This document shows positions 1-8,478 of a stretch of 64,000 bases of DNA, piece by piece. The DNA comes from DATKAS01 sp963773315 (GTDB taxonomy: Bacteria; Actinomycetota; Acidimicrobiia; Acidimicrobiales; DATKAS01). Under the pieces are notes generated by a model. It did not search any database and was not told where the DNA came from. It saw nothing but the letters and a program-made list of their open reading frames with translations. How positions within the stretch are numbered: position 1 is the first letter of the stretch; each line of letters opens with the position of its first letter. Location of the stretch: contig CAVZAF010000002.1 of assembly GCA_963773315.1 (NCBI GenBank), positions 310,001 to 374,000 of the forward strand, written 5' to 3'. The position numbers and the translations under genes are program-made.

Positions 1-2
1 AT

Positions 3-155
3 GAGATCGACGTCGTGAGCGCGATCCTGCGAGACCCAGAGCTGACCGAGGAGCAAAAGCACACCCTGGTGAGGGTGTTCGAGTCGTTCCGGAATGAGAA
101 CGATGTCGCGCGGGGCAAGATCCGAGCGGAATCTGCTGCCTCTCAGGAGCGTTGA
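3..155 (+). CDS. C-terminus of a small regulator, probably HTH/XRE type (partial)
   Basis: An open frame enters from the left edge and stops at TGA 153-155. The visible 50 residues include the stretch AILRDPELTEEQKHTLVRVF followed by ESF and a charged tail. This resembles the C-terminal helix of small actinobacterial helix-turn-helix regulators, but the DNA-binding part lies outside the window. Its stop codon overlaps the TTG start proposed for the next gene (TTGA), which suggests translational coupling. The family call is an inference from a short tail. Confidence 0.5.
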   Translation, partial: EIDVVSAILRDPELTEEQKHTLVRVFESFRNENDVARGKIRAESAASQER

Positions 156-1375
156 GGGCACTCGTGCGCCGACTCGCCGTCTTGTCGCTTCACACGTCGC
201 CGCTTGCCCAGCCCGGTGTCGCTGATGCCGGCGGGATGAACGTGTACGTGCGCGAGCTGGTGTCCGCGCTCGCCCAGGCCGGAGTCGACTGCACCGTCTA
301 CGTGCGCACGTGGCGCGATGGGCTCGCCCGCGAGGTCGCCGTCGAGCCGGGGTTCCGCGTGCGTCACATCGATGCGGGCCCGCCCGATCTCCCGAAGGAG
401 GCGTTGCCCGAGACCGTCGACGCGTTCGCGGATGCCGTGCGTGACGACCTCGAGCGCGGTGACGGCGCCGACGTCATCCACGCGAACTACTGGCTCTCGG
501 GTCTCGCGGGGCACCGCCTCAAGCACGAGCTCGACCTCCCTCTCGTGTCGACGTTCCACACGCTCGCTCGCGTCAAGGCCGAGTCGGGTGATGAGGAGCC
601 GGAGCGACGCGAGCGCTCCGAGATCGAGATCATGAGCTGTTCCGATGCGATCCTCGCGAGCTGCACCGAGGAAGCCGCGCAGGTCGAGCGCCTGTACGGC
701 GCCACACCGGGTCGCGTCGAGATCGTCCCCCCGGGTGTCGATCACGCGTTCTTCTCGCCGGGAGATCGCCGGGGCGCGCGGACCGCGCTCGGCCTCGGCG
801 ACCATCCGGTGCTCCTCTTCGTCGGGCGCATCCAGGCGCTCAAGGGACTCGACGTCGCGGTGCGGGCGTTGGCCGCCCTCAGGCATCCCGAAGCGGTGCT
901 CGTCGTCGTCGGGGGTCCGAGTGGCCGCGCCGGCGATGAGTACCTCGGCGCAGTCGAGAAGATCGCTGCCGAGCTCGGCGTCGCGGGGCGCATCCGCTTC
1001 GTCGCGCCGCAGCCCCACCATCTGCTCTCGAGCTACTACCGCGCCGCCGACGTGTGCCTCGTGCCGAGCCGTTCCGAGTCGTTCGGGCTCGTGGCGCTCG
1101 AAGCTGCCGCCTGTGGCACTCCGGTCGTCGCGTCGGCGGTCGGCGGCTTGCGCACGCTCGTCGACCACGGCCACTCCGGCTTCTTGGTCGAGGGCCGCGA
1201 CCCAGAGGTGTTCGCGGCGTACACAGAGGAGCTGTTGGCGAACGACGTGCTCGCCGCAGACATGAGCGTCGCTGCCGCGACCCGCGCGAGTCGGTACACG
1301 TGGTCCATGTCAGCCGCGCGGCTCCGCCGGCTTTACGCGGACCTCACGGTCGGCGCACTCGTCGAGTGCTCGTGA
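152..1375 (+). CDS. mshA: MshA-type GT4 glycosyltransferase
   Basis: Retaining GT-B glycosyltransferase of family GT4, about 407 residues, the usual length of D-inositol-3-phosphate glycosyltransferase (first step of mycothiol synthesis). The N-terminal domain carries the hallmark SPLAQPGVADAGGMNVYVRE near residues 17-36. The C-terminal nucleotide-sugar domain has LLFVGRIQALKGLDVAVRAL and the E-x7-E type motif in SRSESFGLVALEAAACGTPV. Start TTG 152 overlaps the preceding stop; GTG 164 is an alternative. The following YbjN gene and proC match the order around mshA in mycobacteria. The acceptor sugar cannot be read from the sequence, so a related cytosolic glycosyltransferase remains possible. 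Confidence 0.78.
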   Translation: MRALVRRLAVLSLHTSPLAQPGVADAGGMNVYVRELVSALAQAGVDCTVYVRTWRDGLAREVAVEPGFRVRHIDAGPPDLPKEALPETVDAFADAVRDDLERGDGADVIHANYWLSGLAGHRLKHELDLPLVSTFHTLARVKAESGDEEPERRERSEIEIMSCSDAILASCTEEAAQVERLYGATPGRVEIVPPGVDHAFFSPGDRRGARTALGLGDHPVLLFVGRIQALKGLDVAVRALAALRHPEAVLVVVGGPSGRAGDEYLGAVEKIAAELGVAGRIRFVAPQPHHLLSSYYRAADVCLVPSRSESFGLVALEAAACGTPVVASAVGGLRTLVDHGHSGFLVEGRDPEVFAAYTEELLANDVLAADMSVAAATRASRYTWSMSAARLRRLYADLTVGALVECS

Positions 1376-1839
1376 CGTTCGATCATCCGGCGACCGACGC
1401 GGAGCTCGACGCGGTCGAGGCGCGGATCGACGGGTGGCTTCGACGCCAGCTCGGTGAGAACCCCATCCTCGTCGCGGTGGATCGCGGCGAGCTCGGCGAG
1501 CGCCGGTGGTACGTGCGGCTGCGCGGCGAGGAGAAGGACTTCACGACGATCTGGCTCACCCTCGGGCAGCGCACGTTGCAGTACGAGACGTACGTGATGC
1601 CCGCGCCCGAGGAGAACCACGCCACGTTCTACGAGCATCTGCTGCGGCGCAACGCGAAGCTCGTCGGTGCGCAGTTCTGCATCGGCGGAGAGGACGCGGT
1701 GTACCTCGTCGGCGCGTTCCCGACCGGGTCGCTGGACGACGCCGAGCTGGACCGCATCGTGGGGTCGGTCTACGCGTGCGTGGAGCAGTGCTTCCGACCG
1801 GCCCTGCGCATCGGCTTCGCCTCGCGATTCTCGTCCTGA
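1366..1839 (+). CDS. YbjN-domain protein
   Basis: A protein of about 157 residues with the YbjN / type III secretion chaperone-like fold: an N-terminal helix (ELDAVEARIDGWLRRQL), a beta-rich core ending in TLQYETYVMPAPEENHATFY, and a C-terminal helix. No catalytic residues are known for the family. The start is GTG 1366 or GTG 1372; both overlap the stop of the glycosyltransferase gene, implying coupling. A YbjN gene directly downstream of mshA is also the mycobacterial arrangement (Rv0486-Rv0487), which supports both calls. Function unknown. Confidence 0.72.
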   Translation: MLVTFDHPATDAELDAVEARIDGWLRRQLGENPILVAVDRGELGERRWYVRLRGEEKDFTTIWLTLGQRTLQYETYVMPAPEENHATFYEHLLRRNAKLVGAQFCIGGEDAVYLVGAFPTGSLDDAELDRIVGSVYACVEQCFRPALRIGFASRFSS

Positions 1840-1964
1840 AACTGGGGCTTGACGTCTCAATGCATTTCATGTCATTCTGCACCTGGCCCGAGGGCGCCGA
1901 GATCACTGGTTCGGGGAAGTCCGGTGACGCGGTGTGCCCTCGGTCCCGCGCGCGGTCCAGTCTC

Positions 1965-1970
1965 TAACCT
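1965..1970 (+). promoter_or_regulatory. -10 box of a probable leaderless proC transcript
   Basis: TAACCT lies 7 nt before the GTG start of proC and no Shine-Dalgarno sequence is present. Transcription would begin at or next to the start codon. A weaker alternative promoter (TTGACG at 1849-1854 with CATTCT at 1873-1878) lies upstream and would give a leader of about 90 nt. Confidence 0.45.
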
Positions 1971-1977
1971 CCCCGTC

Positions 1978-2772
1978 GTGACGGCACGACTCCTCTTGGT
2001 CGGTGGTGGGCGGATGGGCGAGGCCCTGCTCGGCGGGCTCCTCGCCGCGGGCTGGGCGAAGCCCAACGAGCTGGCGGTCGTCGAGGTCGTCGCCGAGCGA
2101 CGCGATGCGCTGCGTGCGGTGTTCCCCGGCGTCGACGTGCGCGACGCGGTGACGGCCGCCGATGGTGCTGTCGTGGCGGTCAAGCCCAACGACGTGCCGA
2201 CGGCATGCGCGGCGCTCGCCGAGGCAGGCGTCGTGCGCGTGCTCTCGATCGCGGCCGGCGTGCCGACCGCTCGGCTCGAAGCAGGGCTGGCTCCCGGTGC
2301 CGCGGTCGTGCGAGCGATGCCGAACACTCCGGCCCTCGTGGGTGCAGGTGCCGCAGCGATCGCCGGAGGCAGCGCGGCCTCGGACGACGACCTCGCGTGG
2401 GCGGAGTCAATCCTCACGGCAGTCGGCATCGTCGTGAGGGTCGACGAGTCGCTGCTCGACGCCGTGACAGGCGTCTCGGGCTCGGGGCCGGCGTATGTGT
2501 TCCGGTTCGCGGAAGCGCTGATCGAGGCCGGCGTGCAGGCCGGGCTCCCACGGGAGATCAGCGTCGCGCTCACCGAGCAGACGCTCACGGGATCGGCTCG
2601 GCTGCTCGCTTCGAGTGAGGATCCGCCCGAGGCCTTGCGCGCGGCAGTGACGTCACCCGGGGGCACCACCGCTGCTGCACTCCGCGTGCTCGACGAGGCC
2701 GGCTGGTTCGACGCGGTGGTCGCCGCGGTCGCTGCCGCGACGGCTCGCTCACGCGAGCTCGGGGCGGGCTGA
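1978..2772 (+). CDS. proC: Pyrroline-5-carboxylate reductase
   Basis: Reduces 1-pyrroline-5-carboxylate to L-proline with NAD(P)H, the last step of proline synthesis, in the cytosol. The protein has 264 residues, normal for ProC. The Rossmann start is LLLVGGGRMGEALLGGLLAA, and the family signature appears as TGVSGSGPAYVFRFAEALIEAG near residues 162-183 followed by a TSPGGTTAAALRVL motif. GTG 1978 is chosen because the domain starts six residues later and a TAACCT box sits 7 nt upstream; upstream in-frame codons encode nothing conserved. The following BldC-like gene reproduces the Rv0500-Rv0500A pair of mycobacteria. Confidence 0.93.
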   Translation: MTARLLLVGGGRMGEALLGGLLAAGWAKPNELAVVEVVAERRDALRAVFPGVDVRDAVTAADGAVVAVKPNDVPTACAALAEAGVVRVLSIAAGVPTARLEAGLAPGAAVVRAMPNTPALVGAGAAAIAGGSAASDDDLAWAESILTAVGIVVRVDESLLDAVTGVSGSGPAYVFRFAEALIEAGVQAGLPREISVALTEQTLTGSARLLASSEDPPEALRAAVTSPGGTTAAALRVLDEAGWFDAVVAAVAAATARSRELGAG

Positions 2773-2842
2773 TCCTCCGTCGCCGTTCCGTCACCGAGCT
2801 CTGTCACAAAACCGGCCCTTTTCCGGCGCGTCGCCTGTGGTT

Positions 2843-2848
2843 TACAGT
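2843..2848 (+). promoter_or_regulatory. -10 box for the BldC-like gene
   Basis: TACAGT in a TTTACAGT context, about 20 nt upstream of the start region. No convincing -35 is visible. The purine-rich GGAGAAGGGG at 2861-2870 is the ribosome binding site, so this transcript probably carries a short leader. Confidence 0.4.
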
Positions 2849-2876
2849 CCGCTTCGACGCGGAGAAGGGGTTGTCC

Positions 2877-3071
2877 ATGGCCCAGTCGGTGGCTCGAACG
2901 CGGTTCCTGACCGTGGCCGAGGTTGCGCAGAGCCTGAGGGTGTCGACGATGACGGTGTATCGCCTCGTGAAGGCGGGCCAGCTCGGCGCCACCAGGGTCG
3001 GCAAGTCCTACCGCATCAGCGAGAGCGATCTCGACCACTACTTGGCCAGTCGTTACACGCAAGCTGGCTGA
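2877..3071 (+). CDS. Small BldC/excisionase-type HTH DNA-binding protein
   Basis: A 64-residue MerR-like winged-helix protein: FLTVAEVAQSLRVSTMTVYR carries the helix-turn-helix, and the wing follows at TRVGKSYRI. It closely resembles mycobacterial Rv0500A in length, motif and position after proC. Such proteins bind DNA as regulators rather than as phage excisionases. ATG 2877 is chosen with AAGGGG 6 nt upstream; TTG 2871 two codons earlier is possible. A strong hairpin follows the gene, so it is the last gene of its transcript. Target genes cannot be inferred. Confidence 0.82.
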   Translation: MAQSVARTRFLTVAEVAQSLRVSTMTVYRLVKAGQLGATRVGKSYRISESDLDHYLASRYTQAG

Positions 3072-3116
3072 CGGCCGGGGGGAGCTCGGCCTCAGCCGGC
3101 TCCCGACCCTGCGGAT

Positions 3117-3151
3117 CGGGCCGATGGTGCCGGGGGGTCACCATCGGCCCG
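3117..3151 (+). terminator. Perfect 13-bp stem-loop terminator candidate
   Basis: CGGGCCGATGGTG at 3117-3129 pairs perfectly with CACCATCGGCCCG at 3139-3151 across a 9-nt loop. A short T run and pyrimidine-rich stretch follow. It lies between the HTH gene and the SAM hydrolase gene and probably ends the upstream transcript. Confidence 0.7.
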
Positions 3152-3190
3152 TTTCGCGTCTCGCGCTCGCGTCATTAGCGTCGCCGTCGC

Positions 3191-4042
3191 ATGGGTCGTC
3201 GATACGACACGGTGTCGCTCCTCACCGACTACGGGCTGACCGACGAGTTCGTCGGTGTCGTGAAGTCGGTGATCCGCGACATCGCACCGCACGTCGTCAC
3301 GATCGACCTCACGCACGACGTCCCGGCGTTCGACGTGCGTGCAGGTGGGCTGGCCCTTGCCCGATGCATCCCCTATGTCGCGAGCGGCATCGTCGTCGCG
3401 GTTGTCGATCCGGGGGTCGCGACCGACCGAGCGGCCGTCGCCATCGAGGTGGCACAGGGCGAAGGCGTGCTGATCGGCCCGGACAACGGTCTCCTTGCCC
3501 CCGCCGTCGCGCTCACTGGAGGCGCCGAGCGGGCGGTCGCGCTGACGAACCCCGAGTACCAGCTGCCGGCGCCCGGCCGCACGTTCGCAGGCCGCGACGT
3601 GTTCGCTCCTGCCGCCGCGTACCTCGCGAACGGCGTCGATCTCACAGACCTCGGAGCGCTCCTCGATCCCGACCTCCTGATGCCCGCGGTGGTGCCGCTG
3701 ACCCGCATCGAGGGCGACGTGGTCGTCGGCGAGGTGCTCTGGGTCGATCGGTTCGGCAACGCCCAGCTGAACGTCGATCCCGACGAGGTCGCAGAGCTCG
3801 GCGAGCGGATCGCGCTGCGGGTCGGAAGCACGAGGCGTGTCGCGCGCAGAGTCGATGCGTTCGCGGCGCTCGGACCCGGCGAGCTCGGCCTCGTCGTCGA
3901 CTCGTACGGACTGCTCGCGCTGTGTCTCGATCAGCGGTCCGCCGCCGACGAGCTGCAGATCGCGGCGAGCACGGAGATTCGCCTCGCGCCCCCGGGCGAC
4001 GGCGAAGGCCCGCGGGGCACACCAGTAGCGTTCACGCGATGA
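3191..4042 (+). CDS. SAM hydrolase (DUF62 / SAM hydroxide adenosyltransferase) homologue
   Basis: Family of enzymes cleaving S-adenosylmethionine to adenosine and methionine; fluorinase and chlorinase are distant relatives. The 283-residue protein shows the N-terminal TDYGLTDEFVGVVKSVI, VDPGVATDRAAVAIEV, GPDNGLL, and the C-terminal barrel motif DRFGNAQLNV. One point is odd: the usual F-H-G-R-D motif, whose His belongs to the Asp-Arg-His water-activating triad, reads TFAGRD here, so that His is Ala. The protein may have altered or lost activity. A TAGCGT box at 3176-3181 lies 9 nt before the ATG and no Shine-Dalgarno is seen. The family call is firm; the reaction is not. Confidence 0.85.
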   Translation: MGRRYDTVSLLTDYGLTDEFVGVVKSVIRDIAPHVVTIDLTHDVPAFDVRAGGLALARCIPYVASGIVVAVVDPGVATDRAAVAIEVAQGEGVLIGPDNGLLAPAVALTGGAERAVALTNPEYQLPAPGRTFAGRDVFAPAAAYLANGVDLTDLGALLDPDLLMPAVVPLTRIEGDVVVGEVLWVDRFGNAQLNVDPDEVAELGERIALRVGSTRRVARRVDAFAALGPGELGLVVDSYGLLALCLDQRSAADELQIAASTEIRLAPPGDGEGPRGTPVAFTR

Positions 4043-4055
4043 GAACCGTCACGCG

Positions 4056-4145
4056 ATGAGGAGGGGCACCACCATCGCGTTGGGCGTGCTCCTCGCGATG
4101 ATCCTCTTCGCGAGCGTGCTGCAGCTCTTCGTGCTCGCGCGCTGA
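4056..4145 (+). CDS. Tiny single-span membrane peptide (29 aa)
   Basis: ATG 4056 opens a frame of 29 codons: two arginines, then an almost uninterrupted hydrophobic stretch IALGVLLAMILFASVLQLFV and a terminal Arg. This is one transmembrane helix with a positive N-terminus. It begins 14 nt after the SAM hydrolase stop. The 11-nt sequence TCACGCGATGA occurs twice around the boundary (4032-4042 and 4049-4059), so the start context may come from a small duplication. The alternative is chance. Confidence 0.4.
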   Translation: MRRGTTIALGVLLAMILFASVLQLFVLAR

Positions 4146-4158
4146 GTGCGGGAGCGGG

Positions 4159-4974
4159 CTATACGCGCAGCGCGATGCGGTCACGGCTGAACTTCGTGAT
4201 GCCGCCGCGCACGAGCCACGCGGCGAGCACCCACAGCACCCCACCCACCGCGAGCGCGACCGGCAGCGCGACCAGGAGCAGCCCCGTCGCTTGACCGAGA
4301 GCGATGAAGATCAGCGGGAGGATCACCGCGCCGCCGAGCTGGTTCGCCTCTTGCGAGGTGCGGGCCCGAGCGGACACACGCACCATCACTCCGAGCCCGA
4401 GTGCCGCGACCGCGGGTGCGACCCACAGGATCATCACGCCCCACAAGCGAGTCGGGACGAAGATGCGGTGCATCACCGGCCACGCGACCGTGTTCGTGAC
4501 CACCGCGAAGCAGGCGAACCCGACCCACGACACCACGACAGCGGGCACGAACGCTCCGAGCAGCTTCGCGAGGAAGAGATCGCGGTCGCTGATCGGCAGG
4601 TGCAGCAAGCCTTCGATGGTCTTGCGTTCCTTCTCGCCCGCGAACGCGTCGGCGGCGAGGACCACGGAGACCATGAGCGGCACGATGAGGAACAGCGGTG
4701 CGAGCAGGTAGCCGTTGACGAGCACGACGAGCTGTTCGCGTTCGGGAAGTCGTCGGATCGGCCCGGCTGCGTTGCCGGGCAGCCGACCGAGGAACGAGTC
4801 GATGTTCACGTTGTGCACCGAGCGTGCCGCGAGCCCGACTGCACCGGGCAAGAGCACGAACAGCATGACCGGCACCAGGAGCATCGGCAGCAGGACCGCC
4901 TTCGACCGGCGCACGGCAGTGAGGTCCTTCCACATCACTGCCCGGATCGCATTCGTGTCGAGCTGGGTGCTCAT
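4159..4974 (-). CDS. ABC-2 type transporter permease
   Basis: Inner-membrane permease of an ABC-2 exporter, 271 residues, about six transmembrane helices. After a cytosolic start (MWKDLTAVRRSKAVLLPMLL) there is a large extracytoplasmic loop, then the conserved AGEKERKTIEGLLHLPIS motif typical of NatB/ABC-2 permeases near residues 117-134, followed by four hydrophobic segments. ATG 4974 has GGAGAG upstream and overlaps the stop of the ATPase gene (ATGA), so the two are co-translated. The substrate is not evident. Confidence 0.85.
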   Translation of the reverse strand: MSTQLDTNAIRAVMWKDLTAVRRSKAVLLPMLLVPVMLFVLLPGAVGLAARSVHNVNIDSFLGRLPGNAAGPIRRLPEREQLVVLVNGYLLAPLFLIVPLMVSVVLAADAFAGEKERKTIEGLLHLPISDRDLFLAKLLGAFVPAVVVSWVGFACFAVVTNTVAWPVMHRIFVPTRLWGVMILWVAPAVAALGLGVMVRVSARARTSQEANQLGGAVILPLIFIALGQATGLLLVALPVALAVGGVLWVLAAWLVRGGITKFSRDRIALRV

Positions 4975-5939
4975 CTCTCCGCCTTGTTCGCCTGGTCGTG
5001 CACAACGGCGAAGTACACGTCCTCGAGGGTCGGAGGCATCGGCACCGCGCCGTACACGGGCACCTCGCCCGATGTGAGCGAGGCCACGACCCGGGGGATG
5101 ACCGCGCGCTCGTTCACGGTCACGACCGCGCCGCTCCCTGTCGATCGCACCGTGAGCACACCCGGCGCTGCGGCGAGCATCGCGACGAGCGCGTCGTCGG
5201 CCGGTGCCCCGAGATCGAGGTTGACATCCAGGCCCTTCCAGATCTCGCCGGCGAGCTCGGCGGGTGTGCCGAACGCGAGGAGGTGGCCGCGGTCGAGCAC
5301 TGCCATTCGGTGCGCCAGGCGTCCTGCCTCGCCGAGGAAGTGCGTGCACAGCACGACCGTGCGGCCGTGCTCTTCCGCGAGGGTGCCGATGAGGTCGATG
5401 ACGTCGCGCGTGGCATCGGGGTCGAGGCCCGACGTCGGCTCGTCGAGGAAGAGGATGTCGGGATCGTGGAGCAGCGCGCGTCCGAGCGCGACGCGCTTGC
5501 GCTGACCCGTCGAGAAGCCCTGCACCCGGTGGTCGGCGCGATCGGCCATCCCGAACCGCTCGAGCATCGCGGTCGCCTTTGTCCCCGCGTCGGTCTTGTT
5601 CATCCCGCGGATCCGGCCCGTGACGACGAGGTTCTCCCACGCGGTCAGCCGATCGTCGAGGCCCGCGTTCTCTGTGAGGACCCCGGTTCGCCGCCGCACT
5701 TCGTTGCCGTCCAGAGCGGGGTCGATGCCGAGCACTCGGCTCGACCCGCGATCGGGAGCGAGGACGCCGTTCAACAGTCGAACGGTCGTGGTCTTGCCGG
5801 CGCCATTCGGCCCGAGCACTGCGAGCACCTCACCGGGGGAGGCCTCGAGTGTCAGCTCGACGAGAGCGAGCTGACCGTTGAACGACCGGGTGAGGCCGTC
5901 GGCGACGATCGCGCTCGCAGCGGAGCGTCCCACGGTCAC
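4971..5939 (-). CDS. ABC transporter ATPase (NatA/DrrA type)
   Basis: Nucleotide-binding subunit of the exporter, 322 residues. Walker A GPNGAGKTT is near residue 43, the Q-loop region is TENAGLDDRL, and the signature is GFSTGQRKRVALGRAL (a variant LSGGQ). Walker B ILFLDEPTSGLDP and switch His in VLCTH follow. The last 100 residues form an extra domain as in DrrA-like ATPases. The start is GTG 5939; GTG 5933 is an alternative. It pairs with the permease at 4159-4974; the substrate is unknown. Confidence 0.9.
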   Translation of the reverse strand: MTVGRSAASAIVADGLTRSFNGQLALVELTLEASPGEVLAVLGPNGAGKTTTVRLLNGVLAPDRGSSRVLGIDPALDGNEVRRRTGVLTENAGLDDRLTAWENLVVTGRIRGMNKTDAGTKATAMLERFGMADRADHRVQGFSTGQRKRVALGRALLHDPDILFLDEPTSGLDPDATRDVIDLIGTLAEEHGRTVVLCTHFLGEAGRLAHRMAVLDRGHLLAFGTPAELAGEIWKGLDVNLDLGAPADDALVAMLAAAPGVLTVRSTGSGAVVTVNERAVIPRVVASLTSGEVPVYGAVPMPPTLEDVYFAVVHDQANKAER

Positions 5940-5964
5940 TGCATCAGTCTTACGCCCGGCCCGG

Positions 5965-6879
5965 CTACGCGAGGCGCAGGTGCAGGAACGTCGGGAACGT
6001 CTGGAGGATCTCGACGACGAGCTCGTGCACTTCGGCCTCTCTGGGCCGCGTCGACTCGGCGGCCGGGGTCGACGACGGGGGAAGCACCGCGACGAGCAAC
6101 GAGCTCGGCGACGCCTGTGCTGGCGGTGAGGCCGGCGCCGGTGCCGGTGTCGTCGACGGGGCGGGTGCGGGTGTCGTCGGAGGGGCGTCGCGCGCGGTGA
6201 CGTGTGCAGCGGTCGTCGGCGGCGGCGGGGGAGGCGGCGCGGGAGGCGGCGGTGCCGCGGTGGTCGGCGGAGCGGTCAGGGGCGCGGCAGTCGCCGGCGC
6301 GGCGGCCGTGGTGGGCGGCGCGGTCGGGGGCGCCGTGGGCGCTTGTGCTTGCGGCGAGGCCGGCGCCGCTGCGGTGGTCGGAGGAGGAGGAGGAGGCGCG
6401 GCGCCGTCGCCGGCGACCGCCATGAACCGATGCGTGGTGAAGAGCTTCCCGTTCGCGTCGCGCCCCACGCACACTCCGACCCGCGTGTACTGCGGATCGA
6501 CGAGGTTCGCATAGTGGCCTGGGCTCGCGACGAACGCGTCGAAGAGGGAGTCGACGGTGCCACCCATGCCCACGTTCTCGCCGCCCTTGCGCCAGCCCGA
6601 TGAGACCGAGGCGATCGCGGCGGCCAGGTTCGGGTCGTGCGAGATGGCGCCTGCGGCGATCATCTGGTCGTTCCAGGTGCAGGCAGTCGCCGCGAGTGCC
6701 GCATCGGGCGTCAGGGCCGCGAGGCCTTTCGAGGCGCGCAGGGCGTTGATCTTCGACACGAACGCCGCCTCGTCCGCAGGCGACGCCGCGCCCGCGGCCG
6801 CAGTGCCCACCGCCAACAGCCCGGCAGTGAGCATCACTGCCAGAGCGGCCGAGGTGAGAGCCCGCGCGATGTGACGCAC
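5965..6879 (-). CDS. Secreted CAP-domain (SCP/PR1-like) protein with proline-rich tail
   Basis: A 304-residue exported protein. A Sec signal peptide occupies residues 1-32 (positive start, long Ala/Leu core, AGAASPA cleavage region). A CAP domain follows at about residues 35-160 with SKINALRASKGLAALTPDAA, an HDPNL segment, GGENVGMGG and SPGHYANLVDPQYTRVGVCV. About 110 residues of Pro/Ala/Thr low complexity follow, then a charged tail ending in a hydrophobic stretch, which suggests cell-wall location. GTG 6879 has AAGGGA upstream. CAP proteins bind lipids or ligands; the role here is unknown. Confidence 0.85.
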   Translation of the reverse strand: MRHIARALTSAALAVMLTAGLLAVGTAAAGAASPADEAAFVSKINALRASKGLAALTPDAALAATACTWNDQMIAAGAISHDPNLAAAIASVSSGWRKGGENVGMGGTVDSLFDAFVASPGHYANLVDPQYTRVGVCVGRDANGKLFTTHRFMAVAGDGAAPPPPPPTTAAAPASPQAQAPTAPPTAPPTTAAAPATAAPLTAPPTTAAPPPPAPPPPPPPTTAAHVTARDAPPTTPAPAPSTTPAPAPASPPAQASPSSLLVAVLPPSSTPAAESTRPREAEVHELVVEILQTFPTFLHLRLA

Positions 6880-6983
6880 GGAGTCCCTTCGGCACGTCCG
6901 AGGGGGCCACTTGAGCCGAACCTGAGTACGCTCGCTGGGCCGTGAAAGGCCGGCGGCCCAGTGCGTTACGGGGGGCTTCGCAC

Positions 6984-8478
6984 GTGAATTTGGCTGAGAT
7001 CATCGAGCCGCATGCCGACGACGCCGTCGCGCTCGGTGAGCAGGGGCGCGCCGACGACGTACGGCGAGCTGCGTCAGCAGGTCGCGGCCCTTCGAGGCGG
7101 CCTCGTCGCGCGGGGCCTCGGCCCCGGTGATCGGGTCGGCCTGCTCTGCGCGAACAACCCGACGTTCGTCATCTCGTACCTCGCCGTGCTCGGGATCGGC
7201 GGCGTCGTGGTCCCCCTGAACCCGCTCAGCCCGGCCCCCGAGCTGGTGCGCGAGATCGTGCCGGTCGAGATGGTCGCGATGATCGTCGGGCCGGCCGGCC
7301 GTGCGAGCTGGGGCGACGTCGATCGCGCCGCTGTGCCGTCCGTCCGGCTCGTCATCGGCACCGCCGGCCATCCGTTCACCGATGCCGCGACCTTCGAGGA
7401 CCTCCTCACTGCCGACCCGGCGCCTGTGACCTCGCGCTCGGCGGACGACCTCGCCGCCTTGCTCTTCACGAGCGGCACCGCGGGCTCAGCCAAGGCGGCG
7501 ATGCTCACCCACGGCAACCTGCGGTCGAACCTCGAGCAGATCCAGGCGCAACCCGGCCGCGGACTCCGGCCCGATGACGTCGTGCTCGGTGTCCTTCCCC
7601 TGTTCCACATCTTCGGCATGAACGTGGTGCTCGGCCTCGCGCTGTACTGCGGCGCGTCGGTCGTCCTCGTCGAGCGCTTCGATCCGGCGACGGCGCTCGA
7701 GACGATCGAGACGCGCGGCGTCACGGTGATCTCGGGAGCGCCGCCGATGTGGACCGCGTGGGCCACACTGTCGGGTGTCAGCCCGTCCGCGTTCTCGTCG
7801 GTGCGCATCGCGTCGACGGGCGCGGCGAAGATGCCCGAGGACCTCTCGCGCCTGTTCCAGTCGCGCTTCCACGTCGAGCTCCTCGAGGGCTACGGCCTGA
7901 CCGAGGCGTCGCCGGTCGTCACTGCGTCACCTCCGGGCGAGTCCCGGGTCGGCTCGATCGGCTTGCCGCTGCCCGGTCTCAAGCTCCGGCTCGTCGACAA
8001 TGACGGCGACGACGTGCTCGCGGGCGACGCGGGTGAGATCTGGGTGAAGGGCCCGAACGTGTTCGGCGGCTACTGGCACGACGAGGAGGCCACCAAGCGG
8101 ACGCTCACTGACGACGGTTGGCTTCGCACCGCCGATGTCGCTGTCGCCGACGACGAGGGATACCTCTATCTCGTCGATCGCGCGAAGGACCTCATCATCG
8201 TGTCGGGCTTCAACGTGTATCCCGCGGAAGTCGAGGAGATCATCAGTCAGTACCCCGGCGTCGACGACGTCGCCGTCGTCGGCAGCCCCCATCCCTCGAC
8301 CGGCGAGGCGGTGAAGGCGTTCGTGGTCCCTTCAGCCGCCACGTCGATGGACGAGGAGGCGATCATCGAGCACTGCCGGCACTCGCTCGCCCGGTACAAG
8401 TGCCCGACAAAGGTGATGTTCGTCGACGCGCTACCCAAGGGCTGGGGAGGGAAGGTCCTCCGCCAGGCGCTCCGCTGA
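6984..8478 (+). CDS. Acyl-CoA synthetase (AMP-forming), apparent +1 frame break near 7035
   Basis: ANL-family ligase activating a carboxylic acid to its CoA thioester via an acyl-adenylate. P-loop LLFTSGTAGSAKAAMLTHGN, GYGLTEASPVV, the hinge GWLRTADVA, DRAKDLIIVSGFNVYPAEVE and a C-terminal Lys in LPKGWGGKVLRQAL are all present. The N-terminus NLAEIIEPHADDAVAL reads from GTG 6984, then the frame must shift at CTCGGTGAGC (7032-7041, one extra G) to continue as VSRGAPTTYGELRQQ. Without the shift a 488-residue product could start at ATG 7012. TACGCT at 6927-6932 and GTG 6942 give an alternative upstream start. Chain-length preference is not readable. Confidence 0.85.

Noticed and set aside
3191..4042. 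Fluorinase or chlorinase
   Set aside because: These are relatives, but nothing visible supports a halide site, and the protein length and motifs fit ordinary DUF62 better.
4159..5640. 493-residue ABC permease gene as one long minus-strand frame
   Set aside because: The first 220 codons are a shadow of the ATPase gene. The true permease starts at 4974, with a ribosome-binding site and ATGA overlap.
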